Shown here piece by piece: positions 24,448-32,240 of a stretch of 32,240 bases of DNA. The stretch lies in contig NZ_LQAQ01000097.1 in the NCBI RefSeq assembly GCF_001583495.1, positions 1 to 32,240 on the forward strand. Direction: 5' to 3'. The notes below the pieces were generated by a model. It ran no database searches, had not been told where the DNA came from, and saw only the letters and a program-made list of their open reading frames with translations. Source of the DNA: Flammeovirga sp. SJP92. Lineage in GTDB: Bacteria; Bacteroidota; Bacteroidia; Cytophagales; Flammeovirgaceae. The position numbers and the translations under genes were made by a program. How positions within the stretch are numbered: the stretch's first letter is position 1; each line of letters starts with the position of its first letter.

Positions 24448-25719
24448 TTAGAATGTCTCGTTCAAGCTTAAGAAAAGTCCTTTGGCACCATAATCACCCC
24501 AAGCATAATCTAGTGTGATATTGGTTCTTGATTTTTTATTCAACATACATCTCATACCTACACCATAACCGAAGTTATAGTTTTGGAAAAGATCAATATT
24601 GGCGTGATCGCTACTTGCAGTTGTAGCGTTAACAAATGCCACAGCTCCCAATAAATTCGGGTTCTTCTGAGTTCCAAAAAGATGAGCTCTGTATTCTAAT
24701 TCAGTATAAACAATATTTTCTCCTCTGAATCTTCCTTGAGTGTAAGCTCTTCCTGATCTACCAAACTGATCCCAACCTAAAGCTGGCAGGTTCATATAAG
24801 GTGTTACTCCAGAAGTTACAAAGTTACCATACCCCCAAAATGCCAACATATGATTCGGCTGTAAACCAGATTTCTTTTTACCCAAAGCAAAATAATCTCT
24901 ATACTCTAACCATAAAGAGCTTGAAGCAACAGTACTTCCCATCCATTCTGGGTTTACCCTGTAGGTTAACAAAGCATACCTCCCTTCATAAGGATTAGCG
25001 GCATTATCTCTACTGTCATACATCAAGTTGAAAGACAACCCAGAAAGAACATACTCCTCATCATTGATTCCATAATAATCAGAGTAAGCCTTATGACTTG
25101 AATAACCATGTTCTTCATAATAAGTGTCTTTAATATCATAATGGTAATCCATATGATAACCCACACCTGCATAAAAGTTTTTCTTCACTTTAAACAAAGC
25201 AGTCTCGTGGAATCTGAAGTATTTAAACTCCAATAATTGAGCATCATAACTAGGAGCAAAACCTTCTCCATAGCTTCCTGCTAATGATTTTTGATCAGCA
25301 GGGCCTGTTCCCAAACCAAAAGTAGGTTGAGAAGTATCAAACATTCTCCAGTCACCTAGAAGAATCATTTTATCCTCTGGAAGATAAATGTTGCTCTTAT
25401 AAGTAAACATTAATTGATTCTTTGTTGAATAAGTCAATGTTCCTAGGGAAGTGGACATACGTGTAGTGGAAGGATCTCCCATAAACATGTTGAATGATCC
25501 TGCGAAACCATAAAGTACACCAAATGTTGGGTTTGATGCTACAACCGGCAGGGGCGCGGCATAAAGTTTTCCTTTTTTTGGTCCTTCGTCTTTAGTCTTT
25601 TCTTTTTTACCGTCTTTTAGTGAAGCAGTATTGGTAGTATCAGAAAAAGTAAATGCTTGAACACCATCAAAAATAAATAGGTTCAAGATAATAAATAAGG
25701 ATAGTATTTTAGTTCTCAT
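24448..25719 (-). CDS. BamA/TamA-family outer-membrane barrel protein
   Basis: The 423-residue protein has a signal peptide (about 1-22) and a Lys-rich linker 'KDGKKEKTKDEGPKKGK'. A beta-barrel follows ('PVVASNPTFGVLYGFAGSFNMF', 'GLSFNLMYDSRDNAANPYEGRYALL', ending in 'LFLSLNETF'). This matches the surface-antigen D15 barrel family but lacks POTRA domains, unlike true BamA. POTRA-less members in Bacteroidota are of unknown role. It lies in a cluster of its own, with a terminator behind it and a 568-base gap upstream. Confidence 0.88.
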   Translation of the reverse strand: MRTKILSLFIILNLFIFDGVQAFTFSDTTNTASLKDGKKEKTKDEGPKKGKLYAAPLPVVASNPTFGVLYGFAGSFNMFMGDPSTTRMSTSLGTLTYSTKNQLMFTYKSNIYLPEDKMILLGDWRMFDTSQPTFGLGTGPADQKSLAGSYGEGFAPSYDAQLLEFKYFRFHETALFKVKKNFYAGVGYHMDYHYDIKDTYYEEHGYSSHKAYSDYYGINDEEYVLSGLSFNLMYDSRDNAANPYEGRYALLTYRVNPEWMGSTVASSSLWLEYRDYFALGKKKSGLQPNHMLAFWGYGNFVTSGVTPYMNLPALGWDQFGRSGRAYTQGRFRGENIVYTELEYRAHLFGTQKNPNLLGAVAFVNATTASSDHANIDLFQNYNFGYGVGMRCMLNKKSRTNITLDYAWGDYGAKGLFLSLNETF

Positions 25720-25840
25720 TTCTAATTAAATTCGTTGTGAATGAATTAGAAACAAATATATTTATTTAGTTTAATATCAACCATGTTTGATTAATAAATT
25801 AGTTTATACTTAAACATTATTAGGATATAACGCAAAAGTA

Positions 25841-25868
25841 AAGCTCACCTAAATCCTTAAGTGAGCTT
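25841..25868 (-). terminator. Hairpin upstream of the BamA-like gene
   Basis: AAGCTCAC (25841-25848) pairs perfectly with GTGAGCTT (25861-25868). The minus strand continues TTACTTTTG, a weak U-run. It would end transcription arriving from 25869-26110 or act as an attenuator for the BamA-like gene. Confidence 0.5.
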
Positions 25869-26113
25869 ACTATACTAGAATCATTTTCTCAGCACTATTA
25901 CTACAAAACACCTGTTCTCATAAGAGTAGAATAAATCCCGTTTCAACTCGCCTTTTTTAGGACAAAGATTTATTAACAGTTGTAACAATGTTAGTACTTT
26001 CTTGCTTTCTGTGATAGTCTACTATTGTTATAAATACTAATTGTGTGTTTACTTCATAGATAGTTTCAGGTATTATAATTTCAATATTTTGTGGTTTTAG
26101 TTTTTAAAAAAGA

Positions 26114-26135
26114 GGGCTACTACTCAGAGTAGCCC
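26114..26135. terminator. Terminator of the small lipoprotein gene
   Basis: GGGCTACT (26114-26121) pairs perfectly with AGTAGCCC (26128-26135). The minus strand runs into CTCTTTTTTAAAAA. It lies 150 bases after the lipoprotein stop codon. The plus side ends in CTTTCCATTTTT and could also terminate. Confidence 0.75.
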
Positions 26136-26287
26136 CTTTCCATTTTTAATTGGTTAGTTTTAGCGACTCATTTCAATTAAATTACTGCTTTATCACTTAT
26201 AATATCTTTCAGAATACAAATCGTATTTTAAATATCTTTTTATATTACTGAAGCGTTTCATTGTATTATATATATTTAAAGTATCTT

Positions 26288-26500
26288 CTAGTTTCTTATC
26301 TCGTAATCTGGATTAGAATCCTTATCAGGCAATTGTGTAAAGTTTACCTTCTCAGTATTATTAATACTATCTTTTTCTATTTGATATCCATTTATTGATG
26401 TATCATCAATTGGCGTAATACTTTCATCTTCAACATATTCGCATGAAGAAAGAATTAAAATAAATATGGATACTATACTAAAAAACTTTAACTTTAACAT
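26288..26500 (-). CDS. Small lipoprotein divergent to the CHAT gene
   Basis: The 70-residue lipoprotein has a clear signal and lipobox (LSSC, C20). Only 50 mature residues remain, rich in D, E, N and S, with no recognisable domain. It is read away from the CHAT gene, with 89 bases between the two start codons, so the pair may share a regulatory region. Small acidic lipoproteins next to CHAT genes recur in Bacteroidota as far as I recall, but this is from memory. A role as accessory or substrate of the CHAT protein is speculation. Confidence 0.7.
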   Translation of the reverse strand: MLKLKFFSIVSIFILILSSCEYVEDESITPIDDTSINGYQIEKDSINNTEKVNFTQLPDKDSNPDYEIRN

Positions 26501-26589
26501 AATTGATGCTTCTAATGATAGTTACTTTGACTTACTTTCTATCTATTAGACTCGGTATTCTTGAAATGCCACCACTTAATTTCAAAAAA

Positions 26590-29124
26590 ATGAAATTTTT
26601 TATTTTTTTAACATTTTGTTGTTTCTTATTTACTTCTGTAAATGCTCAAGATTATGATGACACTACTCTTGAAAAGAAGGCTTTTACTGCTTTCAATAAT
26701 AAAGAGTATGATACCTCTATTCTATATTTTAAATTGATAGAAAAACATTCTAAAAGCATACAAAATAAGATCTACAGTCAACATGCATTAGGACATATAT
26801 ATGGTAAAGAAAAACTAGATTTACAGCAAGGAATCTACTGGCTAAAAAAAAATATAAATACAATTGAAGAGGATACAAGTAGAACTAAACACTTTACTTA
26901 CTTACTATCTCTACAGTTAGTAAGTAACTACTTTCAATATTTAGGGAAGAGTGATTCAGCGGAGTTTTTTTTAAAAAAGGGATGTCATATCTACACAAAC
27001 AATATAGAAAAATATAAAAAAAACTATTCTATATTGAACATCTTCAACACCTTCTTTTACAGAAGAAAAGAGTATAATCTAAGTAAAGAAATACTGAATA
27101 CTTTAATTGAAAAAGATGTTAAAAACTATAGTATTCTAAGTAATTACCTCAGTCTTTGTATACAAATAAATGATACAGTTGGAATTAAAAATACTGTAGA
27201 AAAAATTAATCACTTAGATAATATTAGAGATGGCATTCATTTTTTTTACTTAGGTGAACTCGCCCTAAACGGAAATGAATTTGATAAAGCCATTCTATAT
27301 TTTAATTCATTTATTAAACAATACAATTTCTTTTTTCAGAATGCTCAAAAATTTGATTTTGTATATAGCACTGACGAATTAAAGACTAGACACTATTATA
27401 TTGCACGTACTTATCTTCAAATGTCTCAATGCTATAGAGGCCTCCAAAATGATAATAAATGGTTAGAATACCTTTTGAAGGCCAAAAAGGAAATTCAGAA
27501 AGGGTTAACCTTTCCTATTCAAGATATGAATGTGATGGCATCAGAAATCTATAGAGCTTTGGATATTTATCATCATGAACATGAAATACTTACATCGATC
27601 AATTATATTGATTCAGCTCAACAATTAATAGAAGATCAATTATTAGTTCATCAAAAAGACACCAATCAAGTATTATTAAACCAATTAATATTACAAAATT
27701 TTTACAAAGCTGAGTTCTCTGGTAATATTAAAGAACAAGAAAAATATTATTGGCAATCCTATTTAATGCTCAAAGAATTTGTTGGCAATCAGTATAATGA
27801 TGATGACCAATTGTATCAATTCAAAAACTTGAAAGACATACAAAATCAATTAGTGATCTTCTTTACTCGATTATACAGACAGTCGGATGATAAAGAGGAC
27901 CTCTATAAAGTCTTGGAAATTATTGAAAACTCTAAATCGAATATTCTTTATAAACGAAGTCAGGGACTAGAAAATCTCACTTTTGAGCAATATATCAATA
28001 CCCCTAATATCGATAGTTTAAGAAATAAAATTAACAGTCCTCCACTACTGAGTAGTTTAGAAATTAAAAAATATTTTAAAGAGTATTATGATGGAAAATC
28101 ATTTGTCTCTTATTACCCTATAAATGAGGGATTAATAATGGTGGGATATATAGATGGGGATTTCTTCCTGGAAACTAAATGTGTTCCTGATGATTGGAAT
28201 AGTCTGATTAAAAGTGTCCACAAAGAACTTAGTGAGAGTAACTTATTTATTGATAGGTCTTTTAATCATCAATTACTTGAAATTGGTGAGTTTTTGGTAC
28301 CTGAAAAATTAAAAAATGCCAAAGATAAAAGAGTTGTTTTTTCACCCTCTGGCAATTTGACATTTATTCCTTTTGAAATTCTTAAAACTAAAAAAGGATA
28401 TTATTTAGAACAATGGGCTATTTCCTACAGTTTCTCACTGCATCATGAATACTCTATTCAAAGACCTATTGATGAAGATTATGCTCCAATAGAAATTCTA
28501 GGTGTCGCTCCATATAATAAAATCAACTTGCCTTTCTCTTTAGACGAGTTGAAAACTTTTACAGATAATATATTGAGTGATAAAGAAGCAAGTATGGAAA
28601 ATACACTCAATAAGATTTATGATATTAATATTCTACACCTTGCTACACATACTACTATTAGTAAAACGGCAAAGGACTCGAATATTGAATTTTACCCTGG
28701 TGATGGCACTCAAAAGCATTCGTTGAGTTTCAATGAAGTAGCCAATAAAAATTTATCCCATTTACAGTTAGTATCTTTGAGTAGTTGTCACTCTGCAGAC
28801 GGTCCATATATTGATGGAGAAGGGATCCTTAGTTTACAAAGGGCCTTTGCCTATGCGAGTGTACACTCCATACTAGCTAGTAAATGGGATGTAAATGATG
28901 AGGTTTCTTCTATTATAATGGCAAGTTTTTACGACTATATAAAACAAGGTTGGGAAAAGGATATTGCACTTCAAAAAGCTAAAAAGGACTTTTGGAGTGA
29001 TAATCCTTCCCTTAAAATTAACCCTATCTACTGGGGCAACATTGTTTTATTTGGAGATTCTGACCCAATATCTTCAGCAAGCCTTCAAAAGACATTAATT
29101 GAATATCTTCCTTTTGAGTTTTAA
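26590..29124 (+). CDS. Secreted TPR-CHAT domain protein (caspase-like)
   Basis: The 844-residue protein is read from the ATG at 26590 (MKFFIFLTF..), which gives a clean signal peptide ending SVNAQ. The longer frame from 26503 is rejected. A helical TPR-like array spans about 25-480. The C-terminal CHAT (caspase-like) domain spans about 520-830 and has both catalytic residues: H687 in 'HLATHTTIS' and C733 in 'SLSSCHSADG', followed by 'GEGILSLQRAFAYA' and 'ASKWDVNDE'. CHAT domains are predicted cysteine proteases; TPR-CHAT proteins include the Csx29 protease of type III-E CRISPR systems. With a signal peptide it should act outside the cytoplasm. Its 3' end overlaps the converging membrane-protein gene by 30 bases. 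Confidence 0.9.
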   Translation: MKFFIFLTFCCFLFTSVNAQDYDDTTLEKKAFTAFNNKEYDTSILYFKLIEKHSKSIQNKIYSQHALGHIYGKEKLDLQQGIYWLKKNINTIEEDTSRTKHFTYLLSLQLVSNYFQYLGKSDSAEFFLKKGCHIYTNNIEKYKKNYSILNIFNTFFYRRKEYNLSKEILNTLIEKDVKNYSILSNYLSLCIQINDTVGIKNTVEKINHLDNIRDGIHFFYLGELALNGNEFDKAILYFNSFIKQYNFFFQNAQKFDFVYSTDELKTRHYYIARTYLQMSQCYRGLQNDNKWLEYLLKAKKEIQKGLTFPIQDMNVMASEIYRALDIYHHEHEILTSINYIDSAQQLIEDQLLVHQKDTNQVLLNQLILQNFYKAEFSGNIKEQEKYYWQSYLMLKEFVGNQYNDDDQLYQFKNLKDIQNQLVIFFTRLYRQSDDKEDLYKVLEIIENSKSNILYKRSQGLENLTFEQYINTPNIDSLRNKINSPPLLSSLEIKKYFKEYYDGKSFVSYYPINEGLIMVGYIDGDFFLETKCVPDDWNSLIKSVHKELSESNLFIDRSFNHQLLEIGEFLVPEKLKNAKDKRVVFSPSGNLTFIPFEILKTKKGYYLEQWAISYSFSLHHEYSIQRPIDEDYAPIEILGVAPYNKINLPFSLDELKTFTDNILSDKEASMENTLNKIYDINILHLATHTTISKTAKDSNIEFYPGDGTQKHSLSFNEVANKNLSHLQLVSLSSCHSADGPYIDGEGILSLQRAFAYASVHSILASKWDVNDEVSSIIMASFYDYIKQGWEKDIALQKAKKDFWSDNPSLKINPIYWGNIVLFGDSDPISSASLQKTLIEYLPFEF

Positions 29125-29607
29125 TAGATAAATATCATAAAGTAGATAATTATCAATTTGATCAAAATACAAATGCTCTTCGTCATTTTGTATTTTTCCC
29201 ATTAATTGATCTACTTGTTCAAAATCTTCCAAACCTAAATTAGCGTTCAAAAGAAACCAATCTTTGTGATCTGAATCAGGTAGACCATTTAAAATTTCAA
29301 CTGCCTCTTCATAGTTTTCTGAGTTGATTTGTTGCAATGCAACTTCCAAACGAGGTGGGTCTTTCTCGTTTTCTGACTGAGAACTCCTAGTGTAGTTAGT
29401 GTAACACTTCTCTTCAATAATTGACCTAGTATTTAACTGTACTAGATAAATCGAGAAAAAGGAGAAGAGAAGTATTGCAGCCGCCGAAGACCACCTCACG
29501 CTTAGTGTCACAAGGTTGTCTTTTTTCATCTGAGCTCTCACGCCTTTTACGTCTTGAGATATTTTCTCAATGTAAAGTCGTTCTTCTATTATTTTTTCTG
29601 ACAACAT
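29095..29607 (-). CDS. Single-pass membrane protein, candidate anti-sigma factor
   Basis: The 170-residue protein has a basic, helical cytoplasmic N-terminus (1-38), one membrane helix at about 40-57, and a TPR-like outer domain at about 85-165 ('ALQQINSENYEEAVEILNGL', 'DHKDWFLLNANLGLEDFEQV'). The build is that of an anti-sigma factor, and the sigma gene lies 63 bases upstream on the same strand. It lacks the HxxxCxxC zinc motif of ZAS-type anti-sigma factors. The outer TPR part could contact the TPR-CHAT protein encoded on the other side. The anti-sigma role is inferred from context, not shown. Confidence 0.65.
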   Translation of the reverse strand: MLSEKIIEERLYIEKISQDVKGVRAQMKKDNLVTLSVRWSSAAAILLFSFFSIYLVQLNTRSIIEEKCYTNYTRSSQSENEKDPPRLEVALQQINSENYEEAVEILNGLPDSDHKDWFLLNANLGLEDFEQVDQLMGKIQNDEEHLYFDQIDNYLLYDIYLLKLKRKIFN

Positions 29608-29670
29608 ACTTCGATATTTTTAGTTCTATTTATTAGACTCCAAATCCTTGATTTGTCACCATTTAAATGA

Positions 29671-30321
29671 TTATTTTTTGTCAAGACACTCTGAGATATT
29701 ATCTAATAAATCACTAATTTTCTCTGTTGAATTTTCTAATCCTTTGCGTAAATAATTGATACATCTACTCTTTTTATTTCTAATAAATTTCTCTGAAGTA
29801 TACTTTCCTTTAAACTTCGTAAGTATCTCTTCATAAGTGAGTTGCTGAAAATAAAAGTAGGTTAATAGCCTTTGGCAATCTTCTCCAATTTTATTCAAAA
29901 GTTCTCTGAACCTGTGTTTCGTATCTAGGTCATCTCCTCCTGTCAAAGGTAGTTCATCAGTGAAGTCAACATCGTCTTCCTGTTTACCATCCACAGTGAT
30001 ATTATCATAAGATACATCATAACGATTTCTCTTTTTCAAAGTGGACAACCACATATTTTTTGAGATTGTAAATAGGTATGTTGAGATATGAGCTTCCCCT
30101 TTAAACTGATCTTTGTCAATACTCCAAATCACTTTTGCAATAGCATCTTGGAAGACATCTTCAGCATCTTCATTGGTCCCGTTTAACTTTAAAATCAAGA
30201 CTTTTACCTTATCAAAATATAATTTATATAGTTCTCTAATCGTTTTCTCATAATTCTTTCGGTTTTTGATGTTTTCTATTATCTGCTTGGATGAATAGTT
30301 ATTTTTTTTAATGAAAAACAT
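29671..30321 (-). CDS. ECF RNA polymerase sigma factor
   Basis: The 216-residue protein has sigma region 2 at about 25-100 ('IRELYKLYFDKVKVLILKLNG', 'EDAEDVFQDAIAKVIWSI', 'HISTYLFTISKNMWLS'). A linker of about 40 residues rich in D and E follows, then region 4 at about 145-195 ('IGEDCQRLLTYFYFQQLTYEEI', 'YTSEKFIRNKKSRCINYLR'). It lacks regions 1 and 3, so it is ECF-type, and is unlike the FecI-like factor at 13392. It lies upstream of the membrane protein at 29095 and probably shares its transcript. The target promoters are unknown; autoregulation and control of the CHAT gene are plausible. Confidence 0.9.
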   Translation of the reverse strand: MFFIKKNNYSSKQIIENIKNRKNYEKTIRELYKLYFDKVKVLILKLNGTNEDAEDVFQDAIAKVIWSIDKDQFKGEAHISTYLFTISKNMWLSTLKKRNRYDVSYDNITVDGKQEDDVDFTDELPLTGGDDLDTKHRFRELLNKIGEDCQRLLTYFYFQQLTYEEILTKFKGKYTSEKFIRNKKSRCINYLRKGLENSTEKISDLLDNISECLDKK

Positions 30322-30474
30322 AGTAAGGTTTTGTTGCCGCTAATCTAGAGGATATTACAAAAGCATTTAGGTTTATTTCCCTTTTAAGCATTTAATTATG
30401 CTCTCAGTCAAATTAGAGTATTAATTCATAAAAGGCAAAATTCTCCTAATTTTAAGTTGTAACTTTTAATACAA

Positions 30475-30516
30475 AAAAGTGATAATCAAATAAGAATATA
30501 TTTAATTATCACTTTT
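30475..30516. terminator. Intrinsic terminator of the symporter gene
   Basis: AAAAGTGATAAT (30475-30486) pairs perfectly with ATTATCACTTTT (30505-30516), closing an 18-base loop. Six T follow on the minus strand. It lies 31 bases after the symporter stop codon. Confidence 0.8.
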
Positions 30517-30547
30517 CAAGGATATTTTTTAAACAAATGTTGATCTT

Positions 30548-31915
30548 CTAAAGATTCATTCTGTTGAAATAATCTATTGCAGCACTTCTCACTTTTGGTG
30601 CAAGTAATAATGCTCCTATCATCGTAGGAATTGCCATTGTTGCATATACTCCATCAATCAAATTAATAATTGCATCCAGCTTAATCACAGATCCAACAAC
30701 AATCAACACTACGTAATAATAATTGAAATAATGCTTTTTATCAGCTCCAATCAAATAACCTAAACACTTCGTTCCATAATAAGAAAATGAAAATAAAGTA
30801 GTCAGTGCAAAGAATAGTACACAAAGTGATAAAATGATAGGGCCCATTATTGGGAACACAGCTTTAAATGCCTCCGTTGTCAACAATACACCATTCACAT
30901 CTCCTGCTGCTGAATCGTAAACTCCAGAAGCCAAAATAGCTAATGCTGTCATTGTACAAACAACAATAGTATCTATAAATGGACCAATCATAGCTACTAA
31001 TCCTTCACGAATAGGCTCTTCAGTTTTTGCAGCACCATGCATCATTGGGGCTGTACCAATTCCTGCCTCATTAGAAAAAGCGGCTCTTTTTGCTCCAATA
31101 ATAATTACAGCTCCTAATACACCTCCTCCAACAGATTCAAACTGAAATGCTTCTGAAAAAATACTTGTTATGATTCCTGGAAGTTTTTCAATATTTAAAC
31201 CAATCATGACCAACACTGATAAAACATAAACAACCACCATTACTGGCACTAATTTACCTGCTACCTTACCAATTCTTTCAATTCCTCCAAATATCACAAA
31301 TGATACAACTACCATGATACAAACTCCAATAATAAAGTTCATCATATCAACGCTAGCCATAGATGATACACTTTCTGGTAAAACAACAGTTCTTATTACC
31401 TCTGTTAATTGATTGGCTTGAAACATGGGTGTTACACCTAAAAGTCCAGCAGCTGCAAAAAACATTGCAAGTGGCTTCCATTTAGTTCCTAAACCCTCTT
31501 CTATATAATACATTGGTCCACCTTCAGCATGTCCATGAGAATCATGCCCTCTATACATTACAGATAAAGTACAGGTGAAAAACTTAGTCGACATCCCTAA
31601 TAATGCACTGATCCACATCCAAAACAATGCTCCTGGCCCTCCTGTTACTAATGCTACCGCTACTCCACTGATATTTCCCATACCAACAGTAGCTGCGATC
31701 GCTCCAGATAAAGCTTCATAATGATCTATATCTCCTTCAGCATCAGGATCATCAAATTTTCCTCTTAATACATCAATTGCATGTTTAAAATATCGAAAAG
31801 GTAAAAATCTCGAATAAATTGTAAAAAATAATCCGCCTCCCAAAAGCAAAATTAAGAGAGGTGTTCCCCATGCAGCCGAACTAAAATCTGCACAAAACGC
31901 TTCAAAACTTTTCAT
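30548..31915 (-). CDS. Alanine/glycine:cation symporter (AGCS family)
   Basis: The 455-residue inner-membrane protein should carry small neutral amino acids (alanine, glycine) into the cell with Na+ or H+. Family signatures are 'SGAIAATVGMGNISGVAVALV' in two parts around residues 70-90, 'TGGPGALFWMW' (91-101), 'EGGPMYYIEEG' (131-141) and 'GAKRAAFSNEAGIGTAPMMHGAAK' spread over the middle. Hydrophobic helices run throughout, with the usual total length. There is no partner gene; a terminator lies behind it and 233 bases of spacer upstream. It is probably monocistronic. Confidence 0.95.
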   Translation of the reverse strand: MKSFEAFCADFSSAAWGTPLLILLLGGGLFFTIYSRFLPFRYFKHAIDVLRGKFDDPDAEGDIDHYEALSGAIAATVGMGNISGVAVALVTGGPGALFWMWISALLGMSTKFFTCTLSVMYRGHDSHGHAEGGPMYYIEEGLGTKWKPLAMFFAAAGLLGVTPMFQANQLTEVIRTVVLPESVSSMASVDMMNFIIGVCIMVVVSFVIFGGIERIGKVAGKLVPVMVVVYVLSVLVMIGLNIEKLPGIITSIFSEAFQFESVGGGVLGAVIIIGAKRAAFSNEAGIGTAPMMHGAAKTEEPIREGLVAMIGPFIDTIVVCTMTALAILASGVYDSAAGDVNGVLLTTEAFKAVFPIMGPIILSLCVLFFALTTLFSFSYYGTKCLGYLIGADKKHYFNYYYVVLIVVGSVIKLDAIINLIDGVYATMAIPTMIGALLLAPKVRSAAIDYFNRMNL

Positions 31916-32148
31916 TTATGTTTAATTAATCTAGTATGAGTAACCAAAGTAGCATGGAAGTAGTATTCTACTTTATTGTGCTAATGTCTATATACTTATC
32001 GTAGTAATATGGCTTTCTTAAAATCGCAACCACAAGTATTCTAAGTACTTAAATAATTATTGTATTCGCAATTATATTATTAACTATTAGGAAGGGTTGA
32101 ATAGAATATTATGCTTTGATATTGGATTGAAAAGTATAGACACAAAAA

Positions 32149-32181
32149 AAGGTTAGTCAACATCTTGTGTTAACTAACCTT
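32149..32181 (-). terminator. Terminator of the rRNA operon
   Basis: A 14-pair stem (32149-32162 with 32168-32181, one G-T pair) is followed on the minus strand by seven T. It lies about 15 bases after the 3' end of the 5S gene. Confidence 0.88.
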
Positions 32182-32195
32182 CTGTATTTAATGAA

Positions 32196-32240
32196 TGTGG
32201 CGCCGACTTACTCTCCCGGGGGTTAACCCAGTACCATCAG
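32196..32240 (-). rRNA. 5S ribosomal RNA, 3' end (partial)
   Basis: The minus strand reads CTGATGGTACTGGG at the window edge, then CCCGGGAGAGTAAGTCGGCGCCA, in two parts of the conserved 5S 3' half (helices IV/V and the closing stem). The 5' half is outside the window. The exact 3' end, near 32196, is uncertain by a few bases. The rRNA operon lies to the right and reads leftward. Confidence 0.85.

Larger units (their letters stand above)
25720..26287. other. 568-base intergenic region with two hairpins
   Basis: No protein gene with a start codon was found. Two minus-strand terminator-like hairpins, at 25841-25868 and 26114-26135, bracket about 240 bases. Within it is a minus-strand open frame of 48 codons with no ATG (stop at 25957). 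The remainder is AT-rich and holds no recognisable promoter. Confidence 0.7.

Noticed and set aside
25957-26103. Minus-strand frame of 48 codons in the long spacer, reading like a protein (KPQNIEIIIPETIYEV..)
   Set aside because: It has no ATG, GTG or TTG start at its front and is short enough to arise by chance in AT-rich DNA. It might be a gene remnant; mentioned only as part of the spacer.
26288-30321. Type III-E CRISPR (Craspase) system
   Set aside because: TPR-CHAT and sigma genes recall it, but there is no Cas7-11-like gene or CRISPR repeat array in the window, and the CHAT protein has a signal peptide.

Overview
The window looks like chromosomal DNA from a marine-type Bacteroidota, most probably a member of the Cytophagales (Flammeovirga-like). 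Support comes from SusC/SusD-family genes, a FecI/FecR sigma/anti-sigma pair, many lipoprotein signal peptides, LytTR signalling, weak Shine-Dalgarno signals, one clear TTTG-N20-TAnnTTTG promoter and a low G+C content. The species call is inference.

Layout. (1) 1-213: right-hand part of an IS3-family element, with orfA cut by the window edge. (2) 280-2635, minus strand: a CarboxypepD_reg-like protein and ahcY (S-adenosylhomocysteine hydrolase). (3) 2919-5735, plus strand: a large periplasmic protein with a degenerate GH3 domain fused to a serine beta-lactamase-like hydrolase. (4) 5852-6023: two tandem tRNA-Arg(ACG) genes with a clear promoter and terminator. (5) 6171-15053, minus strand: a SusCD-type uptake locus in the order lipoprotein, ECF sigma, FecR, SusC (with STN domain), SusD, phosphodiesterase-family lipoprotein. 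(6) 15170-18728, minus strand: a GH13 alpha-amylase lipoprotein resembling the archaeal type, preceded by an unusual membrane regulator with two starch-binding-like modules, seven membrane helices and an AraC-type HTH. (7) 18861-20955: two outer-membrane proteins and an unidentified protein. (8) 21232-24372, plus strand: a three-gene operon of a small unidentified protein, a TPR histidine kinase and a LytTR response regulator. (9) 24448-25719, minus strand: a BamA/TamA-family barrel. (10) 26288-30321: a small lipoprotein, a secreted TPR-CHAT protease-like protein, a single-pass membrane protein and an ECF sigma factor. (11) 30548-31915, minus strand: an alanine/glycine:cation symporter. (12) The 3' end of a 5S rRNA gene, entering from the right edge, with the rRNA operon terminator.

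How the genes may work together. The starch part appears to sense glucan outside the cytoplasm and switch on the neighbouring amylase with a single membrane protein. The SusCD part appears to be a FecI/FecR-controlled uptake system for an unknown, possibly phosphate-containing ligand. The CHAT part suggests a protease-linked sigma/anti-sigma switch. The starch sensor and the CHAT/sigma cluster are the best candidates for undescribed biology. All functional couplings are inferred from gene order and domain content.
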